From Thiotrichales bacterium (GTDB lineage Bacteria; Pseudomonadota; Gammaproteobacteria; J044), in assembly GCA_024762895.1 (NCBI GenBank), contig JANTGN010000071.1, positions 1 to 12,176 of the forward strand: DNA of 12,176 bases, in the 5' to 3' direction. The notes under the pieces were generated by a model that worked only from the letters and a program-made list of their open reading frames with translations, was not told the DNA's origin and made no database searches. The position numbers and the translations under genes are program-made. Shown here in pieces: positions 7,117-12,176 of the stretch; position 1 is the stretch's first letter; every line of letters starts with the position of its first letter.

Positions 7117-7172
7117 TTATGGAATATACACTATGCCCGGTTGTAATCCTATGAGGGGCAGGGCATTTATTG

Positions 7173-7739
7173 ATGTGTGTTTCAAAGAACAGGCTAGTCG
7201 GTTCATGCTATAAAAAACAAATGTCTATTCCGGTCTCCCAAGTTCGTACGTCTGCCCTGATGTTGTTATGCGACGAGATGCTGATCAGGCTCTGCCGTTG
7301 GATCAGGGCGGCCGGATATGACTGCGCCATGCTGCCGCCGGGCAGTCCTGATCGTGACATTATGAGTCTGGCAAAGCGGGAAGACCGTCTGGTGATTACA
7401 CGGGATCGGCAATTCCTGAACTATCGACAGGCAAAAGACTGGATCGTGTTCATCCACACCCAGGACCTGGATGCACAGGCGCTGGAACTGAGCCAGGCCC
7501 TCTCCATCGACTGGCTATTTCAGCCTTTCAGTCGTTGCCTGGTCTGTAATTCACCCCTGGTATTGGCCGATCGGGAGCAGCGCCGGCAACTCAAGGTCCA
7601 GCTACGCGCTGATGAAGACCTGTGGACCTGTCCGGGCTGTCACCGACATTACTGGGCGGGCAGCCATGTCAGGCGCATGTATCGTCGTCTGGCGGGCTGG
7701 AACCAATTGGCCGCTTTAAGGGACAAAAATGAAGAATAG
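7173..7739 (+). CDS. Mut7-C domain protein (PIN-like RNase fold plus zinc ribbon)
   Basis: Matches the Mut7-C RNase family, small stand-alone proteins named after the C-terminal domain of C. elegans MUT-7; the bacterial members' targets are unknown. Counting from ATG 7173 (188 residues), the PIN-like half shows LLCDEML with an acidic Asp34, RLCRWIRAAGYD, PDRDI (Asp60) and ITRDRQF (Asp78), consistent with a metal-binding acidic cluster. The C-terminal half has a zinc ribbon: CLVC (Cys122, Cys125), CPGC (Cys153, Cys156), followed by HYWAGSH. The start is uncertain. ATG 7173 has a purine-rich AGGGGCAGGG upstream, but its first ~28 residues are not family-like; ATG 7221 or ATG 7260 would give a more typical beginning. 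It may be transcribed with its own promoter; sucA starts 75 bases later on the same strand. Confidence 0.85.
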   Translation: MCVSKNRLVGSCYKKQMSIPVSQVRTSALMLLCDEMLIRLCRWIRAAGYDCAMLPPGSPDRDIMSLAKREDRLVITRDRQFLNYRQAKDWIVFIHTQDLDAQALELSQALSIDWLFQPFSRCLVCNSPLVLADREQRRQLKVQLRADEDLWTCPGCHRHYWAGSHVRRMYRRLAGWNQLAALRDKNEE

Positions 7740-7762
7740 TCCTGTTAAACCGCGAAATATGG

Positions 7763-7807
7763 TTTACATATATAGCTATATGAAAAATAAATGTCAGTCT
7801 GACTGAC
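7763..7807 (+). promoter_or_regulatory. sucA upstream region: promoter-like hexamers and two palindromes
   Basis: TTTACA (7763-7768, 5 of 6 to the -35 consensus), 17 bases, then AATAAA (7786-7791, 4 of 6 to -10) is a candidate sucA promoter. Between the hexamers lies a perfect 12-base palindrome ATATAGCTATAT (7770-7781). Just downstream, GTCAGTC-T-GACTGAC (7793-7807) is a 7-base-arm dyad ending 7 bases before the sucA ATG. The second dyad is where a repressor could block transcription or translation of sucAB. The regulator is unknown to me; the promoter is a consensus match only. Confidence 0.4.
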
Positions 7808-7814
7808 CAACAAG

Positions 7815-10661
7815 ATGTCAAAAGCACCGGATGATAGAGAGGACAGAGCACGCAGTGACCTGCTTGCGGGCAATAATGCGGCTTATTTAGAGGCCCTTTA
7901 TGAGGCCTATCTTAAAGATGCCAGTGAGATCGATGAGCCCTGGCGGCACTATTTCGATAACCTGACCGTCCAGGAGGGCGGGCAACGCGCACAACGTTCA
8001 GACGTCGTCGCCATCCGTGAACAGTCACAATCCCACAGTCCTTCATTCGAAAAGACCGCCCAAATCGAGGATGAGTTTGAACACGAGCGTAAGCAGGTGC
8101 GCGTCCTGCAGCTCATCAATGCCTATCGCTTTCAGGGTCACCGAGTGGCCCGTATTAATCCCCTGGGTGGTGAGCCCGAAGAGATGCCGGAGCTAAGTCT
8201 CGATTACTACGGGCTGGTCGAAGATGATCTGAATACCTTTTTTAACACCGGTTCGCTGGCCGGCCCGGATGTGATTACCCTGTACGACCTCATGGATATC
8301 CTGAAACGTACCTATACCGAGAGTCTGGGTGCCGAGTATATGCATATCCTGAATATCGAGGAAAAACGCTGGATCCAGTATCGGCTGGAAAGCGTCGCCT
8401 CATCGCCACAATATTCACCGAATTTTCAGCGTTTCATTATTGAGCGCCTGACCGCCGCAGAGGTCCTGGAACGTTATCTGCACACCCGCTATGTGGGCCA
8501 GAAACGTTTTGGCCTGGAAGGTGGAGAAAGCCTGATCCCTCTGCTGGATGAGCTGGTTCAGCGAGCCGGTCGTCAGGGTGTGAAGGAGATCGTCGTAGGT
8601 ATGGCCCATCGTGGCCGCCTGAATGTGCTGATCAACGTGATGGGTAAATCTCCCGCTAAATTGTTTGCCGAATTTGAGGGGCGGCACGACGATAATGGCC
8701 GTACAGGAGACGTGAAATACCATCAGGGTTTTTCCTCCGATCTGAGGACGCCAGGTGGCCCGGTGCATCTCGCCATGGCCTTTAATCCCTCTCACCTGGA
8801 AATCATCAGCCCGGTGGTCGAGGGATCGGTCAGGGCGCGACAGGATCGTCGAGGCGATAGTCAGGGTGATGAAGTGCTGCCGGTGGTGATCCATGGGGAT
8901 GCCGCTTTTGCGGGTCAGGGTGTCGTAATGGAGACCCTGAATATGTCGCAGACAAGGGGTTTTTCCACCAAGGGTACCGTGCACATCGTGATTAATAATC
9001 AGATCGGATTCACGACCAGTTTTCATAACGATGCCCGGTCAACCTTCTATTGCACCGATGTGGCCAAGATGATCAATACCCCGATCTTCCACGTCAACGG
9101 TGACGATCCCGAGGCCGTGATGTTTGCCACCCAGGTGGCCCTGGATTACCGCATGACCTTTCACAAGGATGTGGTCATCGATATGGTCTGTTACCGCCGA
9201 CAGGGGCATAACGAGGCCGATGAACCTGCCGTTACCCAGCCCATGATGTATCGGGCAATACGTGACCTGCCGACAACCCGCGAGATCTATGCTCGGCAGC
9301 TGGTCGATGAAGAAATGCTGGCCGAGGACGAACCGGAGGCCCTGATGATGCGGACTCGAAAGAACCTGGAAAAAGGGGATTTCATGGTGCCGCACCTGTT
9401 AACCAGCCATTCCATAGACAAGCCCTTCCATGTCAACTGGAGACAGTTTATCGGGCATGCCTGGGATGAGCCTGTCGATACTCGTCTGTCTCTGGTGGAG
9501 ATAGAAAAGCTATCGTCGCAACTGCTTGAGTTGCCCGAGGGTTTTAAGGTACATCCCAGGGTCAGCAAGATCATAGAGGCCCGCCGCAAAATGACGGAAG
9601 GCACCCAGCCCCTGGACTGGGGCTATGCCGAGACCATGGCCTATGCCGGCCTGATCCATGACGGCTACAAGGTCCGTCTGTCCGGTCAGGACAGCGGACG
9701 GGGTACCTTCTTTCATCGCCATGCGGTGTTACATAACCAGAATGATGGCACGAGCTATATCCCTCTACGCCATATCCATGAAGAGCGTTCCCGTTTTCTG
9801 GTCATTGATTCATTGCTGTCTGAAGAGGCGGTTCTGGGTTTTGAATATGGTTATGCCACCACCGAGCCGGAGACCCTGACCATCTGGGAGGCCCAGTTCG
9901 GCGACTTTGCCAATAATGCACAGGTGGTAATTGATCAGTTTATTGCCTCGGGCGAGCAAAAATGGGGACGGCTCTGTGGTCTGGTATTGATGTTGCCCCA
10001 TGGTTTTGAAGGTCAGGGTCCCGAGCATTCTTCAGCCCGGCTTGAGCGTTATCTGCAACTCTGTGCTCAGCATAATATGCAGGTCTGTGTTCCCACCACG
10101 CCCGCCCAGGTATTTCATATGCTGCGACGCCAGATGCTGCGGGTCTATCGTAAACCGCTGATCGTCATGACCCCCAAGAGCCTGTTACGGCATAAGCTGG
10201 CAACCAGCAGCCTGGAGGATCTCACCCGGGGTGGGTTCAGGACCCTGATACCCGAGATTGACCCGCTCGAACGGGACCAGGTGAACCGCATGATTCTGTG
10301 TAGTGGCAAGGTCTATTACGACCTGCTGGAAAAACGCAGGGGGGCCGAACTAAAAGACGTCGCCATCATCCGGATCGAGCAACTCTATCCCTTCCCGGTG
10401 CAGGAGCTGGAGTCCCAGCTCAATACCTATCCTAATCTGGATAAGATCATCTGGTGCCAGGAGGAGCCGCTTAACCAGGGGGCATGGTACAGTACCCAGC
10501 ATAATATCCGCGCGCTGTTAGATCAGCGGCATTATCTTGAGCATGTCACGCGCCCGCCTTCGGCCGCTCCGGCCGTGGGTTATTTTTCCATGCATGTAGA
10601 GCAACAGAACACCCTGGTCAGGCAGGCCCTTGGGCTGGCTGGTACAGATACACAGGAGTGA
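7815..10661 (+). CDS. sucA: 2-oxoglutarate dehydrogenase E1 component
   Basis: The thiamine-diphosphate subunit that decarboxylates 2-oxoglutarate and passes the succinyl group to the lipoyl arm of SucB, in the TCA cycle. The 948-residue product matches the usual size (933 in E. coli) and is complete. Seen: the N-terminal E1 segment for complex binding (NNAAYLEALYEAYLKD, 20-35), GHRVARINPLG, MAHRGRLNVL with an active-site histidine (His265), FNPSHLE (323-329), the ThDP-binding GDAAFAGQG (361-369) to INNQIGF (393-399), RRQGHNEADEP, the pyrimidine-domain SGQDSGRGTF (623-632), GPEHSSAR with His738, and the C-terminal LYPFP and CQEEPLNQGAW segments. The Shine-Dalgarno is poor (CAAG only). sucB follows after 4 bases, so the two subunits are made from one mRNA. 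Confidence 0.98.
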   Translation: MSKAPDDREDRARSDLLAGNNAAYLEALYEAYLKDASEIDEPWRHYFDNLTVQEGGQRAQRSDVVAIREQSQSHSPSFEKTAQIEDEFEHERKQVRVLQLINAYRFQGHRVARINPLGGEPEEMPELSLDYYGLVEDDLNTFFNTGSLAGPDVITLYDLMDILKRTYTESLGAEYMHILNIEEKRWIQYRLESVASSPQYSPNFQRFIIERLTAAEVLERYLHTRYVGQKRFGLEGGESLIPLLDELVQRAGRQGVKEIVVGMAHRGRLNVLINVMGKSPAKLFAEFEGRHDDNGRTGDVKYHQGFSSDLRTPGGPVHLAMAFNPSHLEIISPVVEGSVRARQDRRGDSQGDEVLPVVIHGDAAFAGQGVVMETLNMSQTRGFSTKGTVHIVINNQIGFTTSFHNDARSTFYCTDVAKMINTPIFHVNGDDPEAVMFATQVALDYRMTFHKDVVIDMVCYRRQGHNEADEPAVTQPMMYRAIRDLPTTREIYARQLVDEEMLAEDEPEALMMRTRKNLEKGDFMVPHLLTSHSIDKPFHVNWRQFIGHAWDEPVDTRLSLVEIEKLSSQLLELPEGFKVHPRVSKIIEARRKMTEGTQPLDWGYAETMAYAGLIHDGYKVRLSGQDSGRGTFFHRHAVLHNQNDGTSYIPLRHIHEERSRFLVIDSLLSEEAVLGFEYGYATTEPETLTIWEAQFGDFANNAQVVIDQFIASGEQKWGRLCGLVLMLPHGFEGQGPEHSSARLERYLQLCAQHNMQVCVPTTPAQVFHMLRRQMLRVYRKPLIVMTPKSLLRHKLATSSLEDLTRGGFRTLIPEIDPLERDQVNRMILCSGKVYYDLLEKRRGAELKDVAIIRIEQLYPFPVQELESQLNTYPNLDKIIWCQEEPLNQGAWYSTQHNIRALLDQRHYLEHVTRPPSAAPAVGYFSMHVEQQNTLVRQALGLAGTDTQE
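10654..10658 (+). promoter_or_regulatory. Ribosome binding site of sucB
   Basis: AGGAG lies inside the last codons of sucA, 7 bases before the ATG of sucB. It decides the start at 10666 over in-frame codons further upstream inside sucA. Confidence 0.8.
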
Positions 10662-10665
10662 GTCG

Positions 10666-11901
10666 ATGAGCATAGAAGTTAAGATTCCACCCCTACCCGA
10701 ATCCGTGAGTGACGCCGTCGTTTCGGCCTGGCATAAACAGCCGGGCGATGCGGTGGCGCAGGACGAAAACCTCGTCGATATCGAGACCGATAAGGTGGTG
10801 CTGGAGGTGCCTTCACCGGGGGCGGGTGTGCTGGAAGGGATCATCGAGCAGGAGGGGGCTACTGTGGTGGCAGGCCAGGTGATCGCGAAGATCGCCCCGG
10901 CTTCTGTCGATACAGCCGGCAGGGAGGAACGGGCGAGTGACTCGGTACAAAGCGCGAAAGAAGATCCTGCTACGAAAGAAGCGACCACGATGAGCCCGGC
11001 CGTGCGTAAGTTGTTACATGAACATGATCTTGAGCCCGATACGATCAGGGCCACAGGTAAAAACGGGCGTTTATTGAAGGAAGATATCCTGGCCTATCTG
11101 GAGCAACAGGAAACAGCAAAGCCTGCCCGGCCGAAGCCGGTTAAAAAGGAAGCATCCATGGTCCAGCCAGAAGTATCGGAACCTGAGGTGACGACCGGCG
11201 TGCGTGCTGAGCGACGCGTGCCGATGACACGCCTGAGGGCCAGGATTGCCGAGCGCCTGTTGTCGGCGCAACAGGATGCAGCTCTGCTGACTACCTTCAA
11301 CGAGGTCAACATGCAGCCGATTATGGATCTGCGTGGCCGATATCGTGAGGCCTTTGAAAAGGCCCATGGCATCAAGCTGGGTTTTATGTCGTTCTTCGTA
11401 CGTGCGGTAACCGAAGGGTTAAGGCGTTTTCCCGCCATTAATGCCTCGATCGATGGGGGGGATATCGTTTATCACGACTACTATGACATTGGTGTTGCCG
11501 TGTCTTCTCCGCGTGGGCTGGTCGTTCCCGTTTTACGGGATACCGATCAGGCGAGTCTGGCGCAGATAGAAAAAAATATCAGAGACTTTGCCGAGCGAGC
11601 AAAGACCGGCAAACTCGATATGGATGAGCTGACCGGCGGAACCTTCTCAATCACCAATGGCGGCGTGTTTGGCTCCATGCTGTCCACACCCATAATCAAT
11701 CCACCGCAAAGTGCCATATTGGGCATGCACAATATCGTGGAGCGGCCCGTGGCCGAAGACGGCCAGGTGGTGATCCGCCCCGTAATGTATCTGGCCCTGT
11801 CTTACGACCATCGGCTCATTGACGGGCGTGAGGCGGTGAGCTTTCTGGTGAGCGTCAAACAGATGCTGGAGGACCCGGCCAGGATCCTGCTGGATGTCTG
11901 A
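10666..11901 (+). CDS. sucB: 2-oxoglutarate dehydrogenase E2, dihydrolipoyllysine-residue succinyltransferase
   Basis: Forms the core of the 2-oxoglutarate dehydrogenase complex and transfers the succinyl group from lipoamide to CoA. The 411-residue product has the standard order: one lipoyl domain (1-78) with the modified lysine in IETDKVVLEVP (Lys43), a flexible charged linker, the peripheral subunit-binding domain (about 109-145, MSPAVRKLLHEHDL then GKNGRLLKEDI), a second linker, and the catalytic domain (about 183-411). The catalytic motif SYDHRLIDG carries His382 and Asp386, and FSITNGGVFGS (327-337) and NPPQSAILGMH are typical of the acyltransferase core. The peripheral domain implies that it binds an E3 (dihydrolipoamide dehydrogenase), but no lpd gene follows in the remaining 275 bases; it must be encoded elsewhere, as must sucCD. 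Confidence 0.98.
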   Translation: MSIEVKIPPLPESVSDAVVSAWHKQPGDAVAQDENLVDIETDKVVLEVPSPGAGVLEGIIEQEGATVVAGQVIAKIAPASVDTAGREERASDSVQSAKEDPATKEATTMSPAVRKLLHEHDLEPDTIRATGKNGRLLKEDILAYLEQQETAKPARPKPVKKEASMVQPEVSEPEVTTGVRAERRVPMTRLRARIAERLLSAQQDAALLTTFNEVNMQPIMDLRGRYREAFEKAHGIKLGFMSFFVRAVTEGLRRFPAINASIDGGDIVYHDYYDIGVAVSSPRGLVVPVLRDTDQASLAQIEKNIRDFAERAKTGKLDMDELTGGTFSITNGGVFGSMLSTPIINPPQSAILGMHNIVERPVAEDGQVVIRPVMYLALSYDHRLIDGREAVSFLVSVKQMLEDPARILLDV

Positions 11902-11950
11902 GGGCATCAGCTAAGTTTTACCAGGGCATCCCGAGCACAGAGCGGTTCAA

Positions 11951-12005
11951 GTTCAGGCCCCCGCAGTTCTGTTGAACTACGGGGGTGAACTTCGGGCAGG
12001 TTTTT
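11951..12005 (+). terminator. Strong hairpin downstream of sucB, probable terminator
   Basis: Nested complementary arms form a long stem: GTTCA/TGAAC (11951-11955 with 11986-11990), CCCCCG/CGGGGG (11958-11963 with 11980-11985) and AGTTC/GAACT (11965-11969 with 11974-11978), with a GG bulge, a C-A mismatch and a TGTT loop. Five T residues follow at 12001-12005, but 10 bases after the stem rather than directly. It may be an intrinsic terminator of unusual spacing, or a 3' end-protecting structure for sucAB mRNA. The rest of the 150-base gap shows only the weak inverted repeat listed separately. Confidence 0.6.
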
Positions 12006-12018
12006 AAAGGAGGCTTCT

Positions 12019-12048
12019 AAGGATTCTAGGACAATATGATGGATCCTT
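12019..12048. repeat. Inverted repeat AAGGAT-N18-ATCCTT between sucB and the Sel1 gene
   Basis: Six-base arms at 12019-12024 and 12043-12048 flank an 18-base AT-rich loop. On the minus strand it lies 4-33 bases past the stop codon of the Sel1-repeat gene and could help end that transcript, but the stem is short and no T run follows it directly. Confidence 0.25.
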
Positions 12049-12051
12049 GGC

Positions 12052-12176
12052 TCACTGATCGCTATTCATGGCTACCGGACCGGTGGCCTGGGCCTTTTTA
12101 CTGGCGATTTCTCTCAGGCTCATCCTTGCGAACTTGTTCCCCTGCTCAGCGGCCATTTGAAACCACTTGATGGCCT
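12052..12176 (-). CDS. Sel1-repeat protein, C-terminal fragment cut by window edge
   Basis: The minus strand is open from the right edge to a TGA at 12054-12052, giving the last 40 residues of a longer protein. They begin AIKWFQMAAEQGNKFARMSL, which is the second half of a Sel1 (TPR-like) repeat: Trp-Phe-x-x-Ala-Ala-Glu-Gln-Gly-Asn followed by Ala and Leu at the spaced positions. A polar tail ending MNSDQ follows. Sel1 proteins are usually secreted or periplasmic adaptor repeats with varied roles; the N-terminal part is outside the window, so no function can be given. A plus-strand frame antisense to it is treated as a shadow. Confidence 0.75.
   Translation of the reverse strand, partial: AIKWFQMAAEQGNKFARMSLREIASKKAQATGPVAMNSDQ

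Noticed and set aside
7791..7802. Three-codon in-frame leader ORF (ATG TCA GTC TGA) upstream of sucA
   Set aside because: It has no ribosome binding site and is explained by the palindrome it overlaps; too short to support as a gene.
8415..9026. 203-codon minus-strand open frame inside sucA
   Set aside because: Antisense to conserved SucA motifs; no domain recognised; typical shadow frame in biased codon use.
12036..12170. 44-codon plus-strand open frame at the right end with AGGAGG upstream
   Set aside because: The AGGAGG is about 22 bases from the ATG, and the frame lies antisense to a recognisable Sel1 repeat.
1..12176. Search for CRISPR arrays, tandem repeats, insertion sequences, tRNA or phage genes
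   Set aside because: No repeated units, transposase motifs, cloverleaf sequences or long direct repeats were seen by eye.

Overview
The window looks like a chromosomal segment from a gammaproteobacterium. SpeE, SpeA, YcgL, SirB2-family and SucA/SucB products all read like gammaproteobacterial versions, and YcgL in particular is a family I know mainly from that class. Base composition and codon use look even across the window. I see no insertion sequence, tRNA, rRNA, CRISPR array or phage gene. The genus cannot be fixed by eye; a free-living or symbiotic sulfur-oxidiser type is only a guess.

Layout. (1) 1-2467: polyamine genes, with speE (spermidine synthase, minus strand, running off the left edge) divergent from speA (arginine decarboxylase, plus strand). 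(2) 2528-4044: three plus-strand genes in close order: an unrecognised three-helix membrane protein with a possible Sm-like domain, a YcgL protein 4 bases later, and a SirB2-family membrane protein. (3) 4041-5825: a group II truncated haemoglobin (minus), whose stop codon interlocks with that of the SirB2 gene, divergent from a membrane-bound class III nucleotide cyclase carrying a bacterial SH3-like domain. The 84-base gap between them holds overlapping promoter-like sequences and a dyad. (4) 5835-7058: a TraB-family membrane protein (minus), convergent with the cyclase. (5) 7173-7739: a Mut7-C (PIN-like plus zinc ribbon) protein. (6) 7815-11901: sucA and sucB, the E1 and E2 subunits of 2-oxoglutarate dehydrogenase, in a tight operon preceded by two short palindromes and followed by a strong hairpin. 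(7) 12052-12176: the C-terminal end of a Sel1-repeat protein on the minus strand.

How the genes work together. SucA and SucB form one TCA-cycle complex; its E3 subunit (lpd) and sucCD are not in the window. SpeA and SpeE act in the same pathway (arginine to agmatine to putrescine to spermidine), but the agmatine-processing step is not here. The globin/cyclase divergon could couple an oxygen- or NO-related haem protein with cyclic nucleotide signalling, but that is inference from position only. Most of the window is ordinary housekeeping. The less-explored parts are the cyclase-SH3 architecture with its shared promoter, the Sm-like membrane protein next to YcgL, and the palindromes ahead of sucA.
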